From Myxococcales bacterium (lineage in GTDB: Bacteria > Myxococcota_A > Polyangia > Polyangiales > Ga0077539), in NCBI GenBank assembly GCA_013298625.1, contig JAAFIF010000023.1, forward strand, positions 41,525-105,524: a stretch of DNA of 64,000 nt, read 5' to 3'. Below the pieces are notes generated by a model, which saw only the letters and a list, made by a program, of their open reading frames with translations, had not been told where the DNA came from and searched no databases. Numbering within the stretch: position 1 is the first letter of the stretch; every line of letters starts with the position of its first letter. Made by a program: the position numbers and the translations under genes. Below, one piece after another: positions 8,830 to 17,178 of this stretch.

Positions 8830-10077
8830 TTGAATTCTGCACACGAAGACGAGTCGCCCCTCGCGGTCGCGGCGTTTCGAAAGTACCTCGCCGCGCGGTG
8901 GCTCGCGTCGGTGTCCGTGCAGATGCTCTCGGTGGCGGTCGGCGTGCAGGTGTACGCGGCGACGGGGCACACCAGGGCGCTCGCGTGGGTGGGGTTGGCG
9001 CAGTTCGTTCCGATGCTCGTGTTCGTGTTGCCCGCGGGCCGGGCGGCGGACACGTGGGACGGGCGCTCGATCGCGTGGTGGTGCGACGTGGGCTTCGTCT
9101 TGTGCGCGTCGGTGCTGCTCGGCTCTGCCTATGCGGGAGCCCGCGAAGCCACGACCTGGGTGTACGCGGCGCTCGTCGTTCTCGGCGCGTCGCGGGCGTT
9201 CTACGGGCCCGCTGTCTCGTCGCTGCTTCCGCGAATCGTGGGCGCCGAGAGCCTCTCTCGCGCGGTCGCGTGGCAGTCTGGAGCATGGCAAATCGCCGCC
9301 GTTGGAGGGCCCGCGCTCGCAGGCCTTCTCTACATCGGAGGCTCACCGAAGCTCGTGTACGCCGTCGCGCTGGTCGGCACGGTGATCGCCTTGGTGTTGA
9401 TGGGGTGGCTGCGGCTCGATCGCACCGTGGCCGAGCGCGCGCGCGACGACGGAGCGCGTTCGAAGAGCGCGTTCGAAGGGCTGGTGTACGTCTGGCGCAA
9501 CGACCTGCTGCTCTCCGTGCTCTCGCTGGATTTTCTCGCGGTGTTCTTGGGCGGCGCGACGGCGCTGATCCCCGTGATGGTGAAGGACGTCCTTCGCGCG
9601 GGCGACGGGACCGTGGGGCTCTTGCGCGCGTCACCCGCGATCGGAGCAGCGCTTGTCTCGTTGTGGCTCGCGCGCAACCCGATCCGAGAGCGCGCGGGCA
9701 AGAAGCTCCTCGCGTCCGTGGTGGTCTTCGGCGTCGCGACGGTGCTCTTCGGACTGTCCCGTGACGTCTGGCTCTCGATGCTCGCGTTGCTGGTGCTCGG
9801 CGGCGCAGACACGATCTCCGTCGTGCTTCGCGGAACGCTCGTGCAACACGGCGCGCCGCCGGCGATGCGTGGACGCGTGAGCGCGGTCAATCAGCTGTTC
9901 GTCAGCGCGTCGAACGAGCTCGGCGAGGTCGAGTCGGGCCTGCTCGCTGAGGGGGTCGGCGCCGCCAACGCCGTGGTGTTCGGCGGGATCGGGACCGTCG
10001 TGATCGCGCTCGCGACGGGCGCGCGGTTTCGAGTCCTCCGCGAGCTCGAGCGCGTCGAGCACGGCGCTCAGGGGTAG
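8830..10077 (+). CDS. MFS transporter, EntS/MFS_3-like
   Basis: Protein of 415 aa with about 12 hydrophobic segments. The N-terminus (FRKYLAARWLASVSVQMLSVAVGVQVYAATG) and the following GLAQFVPMLVFVLPAGRAADTWDGR match the EntS-like MFS_3 group, where the loop between helices 2 and 3 has the G-x-x-A-D-x-x-x-R form. The second half has the typical DTISVVLRGTLVQ and MRGRVSAVNQLF segments. Members export siderophores, drugs or unknown small molecules; the substrate here cannot be read from sequence. The start is a TTG at 8830, 8 bases after the lipoprotein stop; no better start exists upstream of the first helix. The 3' end overlaps the convergent gene by 10 bases. Confidence 0.85.
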   Translation: MNSAHEDESPLAVAAFRKYLAARWLASVSVQMLSVAVGVQVYAATGHTRALAWVGLAQFVPMLVFVLPAGRAADTWDGRSIAWWCDVGFVLCASVLLGSAYAGAREATTWVYAALVVLGASRAFYGPAVSSLLPRIVGAESLSRAVAWQSGAWQIAAVGGPALAGLLYIGGSPKLVYAVALVGTVIALVLMGWLRLDRTVAERARDDGARSKSAFEGLVYVWRNDLLLSVLSLDFLAVFLGGATALIPVMVKDVLRAGDGTVGLLRASPAIGAALVSLWLARNPIRERAGKKLLASVVVFGVATVLFGLSRDVWLSMLALLVLGGADTISVVLRGTLVQHGAPPAMRGRVSAVNQLFVSASNELGEVESGLLAEGVGAANAVVFGGIGTVVIALATGARFRVLRELERVEHGAQG

Positions 10078-10598
10078 TCGACGATGAACTCGCGCGAGGC
10101 GCGCGCGACGCGCCCCGTGGCGAACTCCTCGAGCGTCGCTTCGAGCCGCACGCGGTGCCCAGCCGAGTCGCTCGGGCTTCGAATCTGCGTGAAGATCACC
10201 AGCTCCGCCGAGGTGCTCTCCCACGCGCTGCCGGTGTTGACGAGCCCCTGTCGATCGCGCCGACGAAGCACGTCGTCGGGCGTGTTGAAGACCTGCCCCG
10301 AGCTCGCGTCGACGACACGAAAGCGAAGGTTGACGTCCGGCGCGAAGCCCGAGAATCGAACGCGCCCGAGCACGTGGTAGCCGCCTTGCGGGCCCATGAT
10401 GAGCTTCACGTGCGCGTCGCTCGCGGGGATGTCCTCCCACTGGGTCGCTCCGGTGCCGAGGTCGAAGGGGATCAGGATGTTTCCTGCGTCGTCGACGGCG
10501 ACGCTCGCGTCTGGCGGCGGCGCGGACGGCCCTGCCCCGCACTGCGTGAGCGTGACGAGCGCGAGCGAAACGAGCAAGCGAAGCAGCGGTGAACTCAC
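10068..10598 (-). CDS. Predicted lipoprotein of unknown function
   Basis: Protein of 176 aa starting at GTG. Signal peptide LLRLLVSLALVTLTQC with the lipobox-like LTQC; Pro/Asp/Ala linker, then a beta-rich domain (VKLIMGPQGGYHVLGRVRFSG, VNLRFRVVDASSGQVF, VRLEATLEEFATGRVARASREFIVDYP). The domain looks like an immunoglobulin-like or jelly-roll fold but I do not recognise a family. It is convergent with the MFS gene, with a 10-base tail-to-tail overlap, and divergent from the kelch gene across 75 bases. Confidence 0.75.
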   Translation of the reverse strand: MSSPLLRLLVSLALVTLTQCGAGPSAPPPDASVAVDDAGNILIPFDLGTGATQWEDIPASDAHVKLIMGPQGGYHVLGRVRFSGFAPDVNLRFRVVDASSGQVFNTPDDVLRRRDRQGLVNTGSAWESTSAELVIFTQIRSPSDSAGHRVRLEATLEEFATGRVARASREFIVDYP

Positions 10599-10673
10599 GG
10601 GCGAAGCTCAGAGTGTACATCAAGGTTCGCTGGCTCTTGCGCGGCTCTGGCCGGTGCGAGAGCGTCGGGGACG

Positions 10674-11918
10674 ATGACGTTGCGCGTGCGCTTGCTTCTG
10701 CCATTGATGCTCGTCGGTTGCTCGACGGGCCCCGTGAATCCCCCCGCAGACGGCGCGGTCGCTGACGGGAGCGCCGATGCGCGCGCGTGCGGCCCGGGAT
10801 CATCGACGCAGCCACAAGCGCGCGGCGACGCGGTCGGAGCCGTCGATCCTGCGACGGGCCTGCTCTATGTGTTCGGCGGAGACGTCGGGCCGACGGTGAT
10901 GTGCATTCCGTCGCCGATGTTTCGCAACGACACGTGGAGCTACGACGCCGAGTGCGACGCGTGGCGATCGATCGAGACGGCGACGGCGCCCACCGCGCGG
11001 GCGCGCGCTGCGTTTGCGACGGACACGCGACGACGAAGATTGGTGCTGTTCGGCGGTCGCTTTCGCGCGGGCGCGTCCGGCAACTACACGCTCTACAACG
11101 ACGTGTGGGCCTTTGATTTCGCCGCCCAGTCTTGGGCGCAGATCGAGGTGACCGCGCCGGGGCCGACCCCGCGCGCCAACGCCGCGGCCGCCTACGACCC
11201 GATGGCCGACGAGCTGCTCGTGCATGGAGGCAACACGAGCGCCTCGGGGACCGCGTTTCAGCCGCAGTCGGACCTGTGGGCGCTCAACCTCGAGACGCGC
11301 GCGTGGCGACGGGTGGCGACGATGGGCACCGGACCGAGCGCGCGGCTCTTTCACGGCGCGACCGTGTCGGGAGGCGCGCTCTGGGTGCTCGGCGGCGGCG
11401 GCGCCAACGCGTTTCAGGGACCGTTCTTCAAAGACGTGTTTCGGCTGGATATTTCCACGTCGACGTGGTCGCGCGTCCTCGACGCCAACGACGACATCGC
11501 TGGGCGCATCAACCCCGCGCTCGTCCCCGACGGCGACGGCGTGCTCTTGCTCGCGGGCCACGACGACGGCTCGCTCGGCAACCGCAACGACGCGATCGGC
11601 GTGAGCGCGGCGGGCGCGGTCACGGTGCACGTCGCGGGCGATCAGCTCAACCAGCCGCCCGCGGGGTTCTGCGACTTTCCTGCGGACTTCGTCGCAGCGC
11701 AGGCGGACACGCCCGAGCGTCGCAGCGCGGGGATCGTCGCGCACGACCCGACGCGAAACCGCGTGGTGGTGTACGGCGGCAAGACCGACTGCGGCCTCGC
11801 CGGAGACGTGTGGATCTTCGACCTCGCGACACACCAGTGGCGCGTCTCGCGCAGCACCAACGACGGGATGTCCTGCGCGCGGCAAAACCGCACGGGCTGC
11901 TCGACGCTCTGCAGCTGA
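10674..11918 (+). CDS. Kelch-repeat lipoprotein
   Basis: Protein of 414 aa. Signal MTLRVRLLLPLMLVGC carries an LVGC lipobox. After an Asp/Ala linker there are at least four kelch blades, each showing the VxGG (YVFGGD, LVLFGGR, LLVHGGN, LWVLGGGG, VVVYGGK) followed by N/D-x-W-x-(F/L/Y)-(D/N) (NDTWSYD, NDVWAFD, SDLWALN, GDVWIFD) pattern, so a beta-propeller on the cell surface or in the periplasm is expected. No galactose-oxidase catalytic set is visible. The C-terminus ends in a small cysteine cluster (MSCARQN, GCSTLC). Kelch propellers usually bind proteins or sugars; the ligand is unknown. Confidence 0.85.
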   Translation: MTLRVRLLLPLMLVGCSTGPVNPPADGAVADGSADARACGPGSSTQPQARGDAVGAVDPATGLLYVFGGDVGPTVMCIPSPMFRNDTWSYDAECDAWRSIETATAPTARARAAFATDTRRRRLVLFGGRFRAGASGNYTLYNDVWAFDFAAQSWAQIEVTAPGPTPRANAAAAYDPMADELLVHGGNTSASGTAFQPQSDLWALNLETRAWRRVATMGTGPSARLFHGATVSGGALWVLGGGGANAFQGPFFKDVFRLDISTSTWSRVLDANDDIAGRINPALVPDGDGVLLLAGHDDGSLGNRNDAIGVSAAGAVTVHVAGDQLNQPPAGFCDFPADFVAAQADTPERRSAGIVAHDPTRNRVVVYGGKTDCGLAGDVWIFDLATHQWRVSRSTNDGMSCARQNRTGCSTLCS

Positions 11919-11941
11919 CGTCGCTATACCGCGCCCGCGAC

Positions 11942-11958
11942 GGGCATCGAAGATGCCC
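11942..11958. terminator. Short perfect hairpin after the kelch gene
   Basis: GGGCATC and GATGCCC (7-base arms, 3-base loop) start 24 bases after the kelch stop. There is no T-run. Read on the minus strand the loop is TTC, close to a stable UUCG tetraloop. Confidence 0.4.
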
Positions 11959-11987
11959 AAGCGGATCAGCGCGGTTGAAATCAAGTC

Positions 11988-12039
11988 AAACCACTGCCGC
12001 GCACCGGGAAAACTACGAACCCCAGCGCGGTAGTGGTTT
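11988..12039. terminator. Inverted repeat between convergent genes, likely bidirectional terminator
   Basis: AAACCACTGCCGCGC (11988-12002) pairs with GCGCGGTAGTGGTTT (12025-12039) with one wobble. A-rich and T-rich ends flank the stem, as in two-way intrinsic terminators. The right arm overlaps the stop codon of the convergent acetyltransferase gene. Confidence 0.6.
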
Positions 12040-12667
12040 AGCGCTCGGCGATCATCACGCGCTGCATGGGGATGCCCTCTTTCTCAGAGAGCGAGCGCTC
12101 GCCGACGACGCCCATCGCGCGAAAGCCCTGCCGCGCGTAGAGCGCTTCGGCTCGCGGGTTGTCGATGGACACGTGCAGCGCGACGCGCGAGAGCCCCAGT
12201 GACTTCGCAAGCGAAAACACTGCTTCGAGCAGCAGCGATCCGATGCCCTGGCTGCGCACCGAGGCGTCGACGCCGATCTGCGAGAGGTAGAGCACGTCGT
12301 CTGGGATGCCCTCGCCGAAGGGCGCGATGCGCACCGCGCGCATGGCGAGCGTGGGCCAGTCACGCGGGGCAAGCGCTCGAAGGACGGGCTTTGCGGTGCG
12401 CGCGAAGATGGCGGCCTTGTCCTTCGCCGCGAAGGCGGCGACCGCGCCGACGATCACGCCGTCGCGCTCGGCGACGGTGACGTGCTTGTGCGAGAACGCG
12501 CCGTCGGGCGCGACGAACACCGTGGCCATCACGGCCTGCGCCGTGAGCTCGTCTTGCTCGGGCGCGAGCGAGTACGAGAGCACGTCGGGGCCTGACGAGA
12601 AGAGAAAGCGCGCGACGCGACGGGCGTCGTCCGTGGGCTTTGCGCGACGGATGATCACGGCGCTCAT
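12038..12667 (-). CDS. GNAT-family N-acetyltransferase, last gene of the MoxR/vWA operon
   Basis: Protein of 209 aa. The GNAT core is visible: an N-terminal strand (VIIRRAKPTDDARRVARFL), the central strand LYLSQIGVDASVRSQGIGSLLLEAV, where Q-G-I-G binds the acetyl-CoA pyrophosphate, and the C-terminal LHVSIDNPRAEALYARQGF helix and strand. The substrate is unknown. Its ATG overlaps the stop of the HEAT-repeat gene (ATGA), so it is translationally coupled to the five upstream genes, which suggests it works with them, for instance by modifying a protein component. It is the only gene of the six that uses ATG. Confidence 0.85.
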   Translation of the reverse strand: MSAVIIRRAKPTDDARRVARFLFSSGPDVLSYSLAPEQDELTAQAVMATVFVAPDGAFSHKHVTVAERDGVIVGAVAAFAAKDKAAIFARTAKPVLRALAPRDWPTLAMRAVRIAPFGEGIPDDVLYLSQIGVDASVRSQGIGSLLLEAVFSLAKSLGLSRVALHVSIDNPRAEALYARQGFRAMGVVGERSLSEKEGIPMQRVMIAER

Positions 12668-14454
12668 CGATCACCGCGCCGTTGACGAAGCTGGATGAGC
12701 GCGCGCTGCACGTCGCCTTGCTCGCGCTCGATGGCCTGCGCGATGGACTTCGCCGCGTCGGGAAAGTCCGTCCGCTCGAGCAGCTCGTACGCGGCGCGGC
12801 GGTCCTCGCCGGTGCCGTGCGAGAGCACACCGATGAGGTACTCGATGGCTTCGAGGGTCTGCACTTTTCCGATCGACGCGAGCGCGGCGCGGCGCACTTC
12901 GGGGTCGACCGAGTCGCGATGCAAGCGCGAGAGCGGGTCGAACGCGTGCGGAAAGTGCAGGCGCGACACGGCGTCGCGCGCGTTCTGGCGCACCGTGGGA
13001 TCGGGGTCCACGACGCCCTTGTTGATCACCACGAACGTGCGCTTGAAGAAGAGCATCTGCGCCGCGCGCAGGACGCTGGCGCGCACCTGCGGAGCGGCGT
13101 GTTCGTAGAGCAGCTCGAGCGGGGCGAGCACTTGATACACCTGCACTTGACCGAGCTTTTCTCCGAGCGCGGCGAGCGCGGAAGGGTGCTGCGCGCTCGC
13201 GTGCGTGAGCGGCTGGAGCCGCGCGACGAGGGCGCGCCTGCGCACGAAGGACGGCAGCGTGGTGTCGAGCAGGATCTGCCCGCACGTCTCGACAGCGTCG
13301 CCAGCGGACTCCCACTCGATGACGTCGTCGTTCCAGATGTCCGGGTATTTGACGGGCTGCTTGAGGTAGTCGGGCAGCGGCGGCTGCGCGCCCTGCTCGT
13401 TGCGCGCGTCCGAGTAGCGCTCGGAGAGCCGCTGGTAGCGCTTGGTCCGCGACTCTTCGAGGCCGATCGACGCGAGCGTTCGAAACGTGGCGACCGCGTT
13501 TCCGTGCATGCCCGCGCTCGAGTAGGCGCCCACCGCGGCGAGGTACGCGTTCTCTGCGAGCTCTCCGGCGCCGCCGTTGTGCAGGATCGCGGATGCGGCT
13601 TTCTCCCACGCTTGTGCTTCACGAATGCGCAGCGCGCCATGAAACGTCAGGCCCACCGCGCGCGCGTAGTCCGCGGCCTCGTGCAGCATCGTCGCCGCCG
13701 CGTGAAACTCACCCGCGGCCTCGGCCTTGTTGATGAAGTCTTCGTAGTACTGAAGCGCGTAGTGCTTGAGGTGATCCTCTCGCAAGATGCGCACGCAGTT
13801 GACGTAGCCCTCGGCGAGGTTCTCGAACGATCCCGTCTCGACGCCGAGCGTCAGCAGCACCTGAAAGCAGTCGAACGCGCGATCTCTCAACCCGCGCGTC
13901 TCGAGCACGTCCGCGGCCTCTTCGAGCAGCCGCATCGCGCGCACGCGGCAGCGCACCGCGGCCGAGTCGTCGCCGAGCTTCTGCAGCACGCGGCCGAGGT
14001 TGAAGCTCACGAGCGCCGCGACGTACGGGTCCGTTCGCAGCTTCGGATCCGCGGCGACCTCCTCCCACAGCGCGCGGGCGGCGGGGTAGTCCTCCGCGCG
14101 CTCATAGGAGATCGCTGCGTGCGCCGGCCAGCCTGCGGTGCGGTAGTGCTTCGCGGCCTCTTTGGGGTCCGGCCGCGAGCCGCACAAAAACGAGCGCGCG
14201 TAGTCGATCGGCGACGTGTTGATCGAGACGCGCTGCATGTCCTGCGCGCGGCCGAGGTAGAGCAGGACCGTGGCCGCGGCGCGCTGCATGTTCGCCTGCG
14301 AAAACGCCTGCGCGAGGAGAAACATCGCCTCGTCGTAGTCGCGGTCGACCAGGTGCGCCTGCTCGGCGACGCCCATGAGCTGCTTGGCGGCCTCGACGGC
14401 GTTGCCGACCGAGAGCATGTGCCGCGCGCGATTGACTTGCTCTTCTGTGAGCAC
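12664..14454 (-). CDS. TPR/HEAT-repeat scaffold protein of the MoxR/vWA operon
   Basis: Protein of 596 aa, GTG start. No signal peptide or membrane segment, so cytoplasmic. Residues 1 to about 350 are all-helical with TPR-like pairs (for example EAMFLLAQAFSQANMQRAA, KHYRTAGWPAHAAISYERA, YLAAVGAYSSAGMHGNAVA). Residues about 450-590 are HEAT/PBS-lyase-type repeats with the DPDPTVRQNARDAV and DPEVRRAALASIGKV signatures, followed by a basic tail. Such solenoids bind proteins, so a scaffold or adaptor role for the AAA+ and vWA partners is a reasonable inference. It begins 3 bases after the vWA stop and overlaps the acetyltransferase start. Confidence 0.85.
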   Translation of the reverse strand: MLTEEQVNRARHMLSVGNAVEAAKQLMGVAEQAHLVDRDYDEAMFLLAQAFSQANMQRAAATVLLYLGRAQDMQRVSINTSPIDYARSFLCGSRPDPKEAAKHYRTAGWPAHAAISYERAEDYPAARALWEEVAADPKLRTDPYVAALVSFNLGRVLQKLGDDSAAVRCRVRAMRLLEEAADVLETRGLRDRAFDCFQVLLTLGVETGSFENLAEGYVNCVRILREDHLKHYALQYYEDFINKAEAAGEFHAAATMLHEAADYARAVGLTFHGALRIREAQAWEKAASAILHNGGAGELAENAYLAAVGAYSSAGMHGNAVATFRTLASIGLEESRTKRYQRLSERYSDARNEQGAQPPLPDYLKQPVKYPDIWNDDVIEWESAGDAVETCGQILLDTTLPSFVRRRALVARLQPLTHASAQHPSALAALGEKLGQVQVYQVLAPLELLYEHAAPQVRASVLRAAQMLFFKRTFVVINKGVVDPDPTVRQNARDAVSRLHFPHAFDPLSRLHRDSVDPEVRRAALASIGKVQTLEAIEYLIGVLSHGTGEDRRAAYELLERTDFPDAAKSIAQAIEREQGDVQRALIQLRQRRGDR

Positions 14455-14457
14455 GGG

Positions 14458-15996
14458 TCACTCTCCTTCGACGTCGTACTCGTCGACGTCTGCGCGCTGC
14501 CCGTTGGGCGGGGGAGGGGCCTTGGACATGCGACCGGGCGGCAGCATGGATTGCCGCGCGCCTTCGCTCGCTGCTTCGACGATGGAGATGGCGCGGGTGG
14601 CGCGCGCGTTCTTGTCGCGCAGGGCCTGCTCGGTCACGACTTCGTGGCCGGTGAGCATCGAGAGGTAGTCGAGCTCGAGCGCGCCGCGCGAGGGGAGCAT
14701 GAACACGCCGTACAACTCAGCGTGTTCGCGGATGCGCCGAACGAGCTCGATCGGCACGTGACACTCGGCGTGCGTGATGATGTACGCGGTGATGCTCACG
14801 CGGTCGCGCATGCGGTCGAGGTCCGACGCGAACTGCGAGAACACCCGCGCGTAGTTGCGGCCGTGCTCTCCCTTGAAGGTGAGGATGCCGGCGACATGCA
14901 TGGGTGCGTTGGCGGCGCGCGCGTTGCGCCGGACGCGCAGCGGCTCGTACAAGCGCGAGTCGAAGAAGCGCACGTTGGCGTCGAAGCCGAGCAGCGTCAT
15001 CTTCTTGGCGAGCGCGATGGCGAGGCCGCGGGCGAACACCGCGCGCGCGCCGCGCATCGAGGCGCTCGCGTCGACGAGGATCTGGTACATGCGCGGAGGC
15101 GGCTTCATCTGCGCCTCGTGCGCGTAGTAGAGCATCTCGTTCTCCATGAAGCGCTGGTCGAACAGGTCGTCGTCGTTGGCCATCTCGGTGAGCACGAGAG
15201 AGTCCAGCGACCCGTTGGTGACCACGCCCGAGTAGCCGTCGACCGAGAACACTTGCTGCCCGCCGCCGCGCTTGGTCTCGAGGACCGAGGGGAGGATATC
15301 CAGCGAGAAGTTCACGACGTCGTTGGCGTCTGGAGAAGAGAACACGTTGAGCAGGTCGACCAGCTCGGTCTCGGGCATCGAGCCCGCGTCGCGGCCGAAC
15401 ATGCGGAGCAGCTCGAGCGTGTCGAGGTCGATCTGCTCGAGCGCCAAGAGCAGCGGCAGGCGCTGCTGCACGAGGTGACGGAGGTAGTCGAGCTCGATGC
15501 GTCGATCGACGCTGTTCCACCCCTGCGAGAGCATCGAGAGGGTGATGGTGAGCATCTCGGCGTTGGGCGTGACCGCCTCGAACGCCGTGCGCTGGCCCTT
15601 CCATCGCTCGCTCACGGGGCCGAGCGCGCGAGCGAGCACTGTGGTGATCACCGCGTCTTCGACGGCGGCTTTGCTCGCGAGCGCCGCGACTTCAGTCTCG
15701 GCCATCTCGGTCAGCAGCTTGGCGTACTGATCGATCAGCCGAACCTTGTCCGTGTCGTTGATCCCGACGGACGGGTCCGCGCTCACCTGCGGGCGCACCG
15801 CGAACGGGGGGCGCGCGCCGAGCAAGATCGCGCCCATGTCGTGCACGATGAAGAACGGGACGGTGATCCCGAAGCGGCAGAGCGAGTTGTACCAGGCGAG
15901 CGGACGTGTCCCGAGCGTGCTCGTGGCCGCGTGCGCGCAGCAGAGCGCGAGCGAACCGTAGACGCGCTTCTCTGCGGGGTTGAGCTGCGTAGACAC
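14458..15996 (-). CDS. vWA-domain protein, ViaA/CoxE-like partner of the MoxR ATPase
   Basis: Protein of 512 aa, GTG start, no signal peptide. The N-terminal 290 residues are mostly helical. The vWA domain then begins with the MIDAS motif VDASAS at about residues 307-312, so a metal-dependent adhesion site of the DxSxS type is intact. The strand VFMLPSRGALELDYLSMLTGHEVV and a Pro/Gly tail close the protein. The length and order (helical N-terminus, C-terminal vWA) resemble E. coli ViaA, the partner of RavA. It lies 18 bases after the MoxR gene. Expected role: target recognition or co-chaperone for the AAA+ ATPase. Confidence 0.88.
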   Translation of the reverse strand: MSTQLNPAEKRVYGSLALCCAHAATSTLGTRPLAWYNSLCRFGITVPFFIVHDMGAILLGARPPFAVRPQVSADPSVGINDTDKVRLIDQYAKLLTEMAETEVAALASKAAVEDAVITTVLARALGPVSERWKGQRTAFEAVTPNAEMLTITLSMLSQGWNSVDRRIELDYLRHLVQQRLPLLLALEQIDLDTLELLRMFGRDAGSMPETELVDLLNVFSSPDANDVVNFSLDILPSVLETKRGGGQQVFSVDGYSGVVTNGSLDSLVLTEMANDDDLFDQRFMENEMLYYAHEAQMKPPPRMYQILVDASASMRGARAVFARGLAIALAKKMTLLGFDANVRFFDSRLYEPLRVRRNARAANAPMHVAGILTFKGEHGRNYARVFSQFASDLDRMRDRVSITAYIITHAECHVPIELVRRIREHAELYGVFMLPSRGALELDYLSMLTGHEVVTEQALRDKNARATRAISIVEAASEGARQSMLPPGRMSKAPPPPNGQRADVDEYDVEGE

Positions 15997-16014
15997 TGCC
16001 GCCCTTTTCTCTGC

Positions 16015-17178
16015 TCAGCCGACGGCGCGGCCCGAGCGAAACATGTGTTCGAGGAGCTGATCGACCTCTTGCAGCGCGCGCCGCGCGGGGTCCGTTCCGA
16101 TCGCTTGCAGGGCGGTCTTGATCTCCGTGATCGCGCGCATGTGCGCGAACAGCTGCAGGTCCGACACGGGCGCGCCCGACGTGAGCGTCGCGCGGATTCG
16201 TTGCAGCTCGAGCAAGAGCGCGTCGAGCGAGACATCCGCCGAGGCCGACCGTCGCGCTTCGGGGTGCGCCTTGTAGTGCGCTTCGAGCACGGGGGTCACG
16301 ATGCCCTCGAGGATCTCGGTCTGCTCGATGGTGTTCCAGATGTGCTTCAAGATCGCGAGGTCCGAGGCGTCGCACTGCTGGCGGCCGTCGTAGTAGGCGC
16401 TCGCGGCCATGAGCTTGACGAGCTTCACCACACGGCGGTCGCTGAGCGAGACGCCCTCGGCGCGGATCGAGAGCACGAGGCTCTTGTACGTCGCGAGCAG
16501 GTCGTCGGGCAGCCGCATGCGGTGAGCGACCTCCGCGCGCGCGCCCCAGATCTCGCGGGTGCTCGTAATGGGCTGCACCGCCTGGCGAGCGCCGAGCTTG
16601 GCGAGCTCTTGCTGCACGCCGCGAAACACCAGGTCGTTGAAGTGATACGCGTCGAGGTGATCGCTCTTCACGCGCAGCAAGAAGCGGTCGAAGATCGCGG
16701 CGAGCGACTCGTCCTGGGGCACTTCGTTGCTCGCGCCGATGACGCTGAGCAAGGGGATGTCGACGACCAGCGCGCCGTTGTTGAACTTGCGCTCGTTGAG
16801 CACCGTGAGCAGCGAGTTCAAGATGGCCGAGTTGCTCTTGAAGATCTCGTCGAGAAATACGATCTCGGCCTCGGGGAGCATGCCTTCGGTGCGCCGACGG
16901 TAGACGCCCTGACGAAACGCGGGGATGTCCACGGGGCCGAAGAGCTCGTTCGGCTCGGTGAAGCGCGTGAGCAAGTACTCGAAGTACTTCGAGTCGATGA
17001 GCTGAGAGAAGCCGCGGACGACGGCGCTCTTCGCGGTTCCGGGCGCGCCGATGAGCGCGATGTGCTCACCGGCGAGGACCGATAGGATCAGCAGGCGGAT
17101 GGTCTCCTGCTTTCCGAGGAACTGCGCTTCGAGGGTGCGGGCGATTTGCCGCAGGTTCTGCACGAATTGCTGGCTCAC
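16015..17178 (-). CDS. MoxR-family AAA+ ATPase, RavA-like
   Basis: Protein of 387 aa, GTG start. Walker A GAPGTAKS at 44-51, Walker B IVFLDE at 106-111, sensor-1 Asn in GASNE near 151, and an IFDRF Arg-finger region at 162-166. The stretch LLTRFTEPNELFGPVDI (69-85) and the IVFLDEIFKSNSAILNSLL motif are close to E. coli RavA, which puts it in the RavA branch of MoxR proteins. MoxR ATPases act as chaperones with vWA partners; here the partner is the next gene. RavA has an extra LARA domain after the AAA+ module; the region after residue 290 here is mostly helical and its identity is not clear. It overlaps the preceding gene by 4 bases. Confidence 0.92.
   Translation of the reverse strand: MSQQFVQNLRQIARTLEAQFLGKQETIRLLILSVLAGEHIALIGAPGTAKSAVVRGFSQLIDSKYFEYLLTRFTEPNELFGPVDIPAFRQGVYRRRTEGMLPEAEIVFLDEIFKSNSAILNSLLTVLNERKFNNGALVVDIPLLSVIGASNEVPQDESLAAIFDRFLLRVKSDHLDAYHFNDLVFRGVQQELAKLGARQAVQPITSTREIWGARAEVAHRMRLPDDLLATYKSLVLSIRAEGVSLSDRRVVKLVKLMAASAYYDGRQQCDASDLAILKHIWNTIEQTEILEGIVTPVLEAHYKAHPEARRSASADVSLDALLLELQRIRATLTSGAPVSDLQLFAHMRAITEIKTALQAIGTDPARRALQEVDQLLEHMFRSGRAVG

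Noticed and set aside
12682..17085. Plus-strand open frame of 1467 codons
   Set aside because: It lies antisense to four well-supported genes (HEAT, vWA, MoxR and part of the next); the composition is Arg/His/Val-rich as expected from the complement of GC-rich codons, and no domain is visible.
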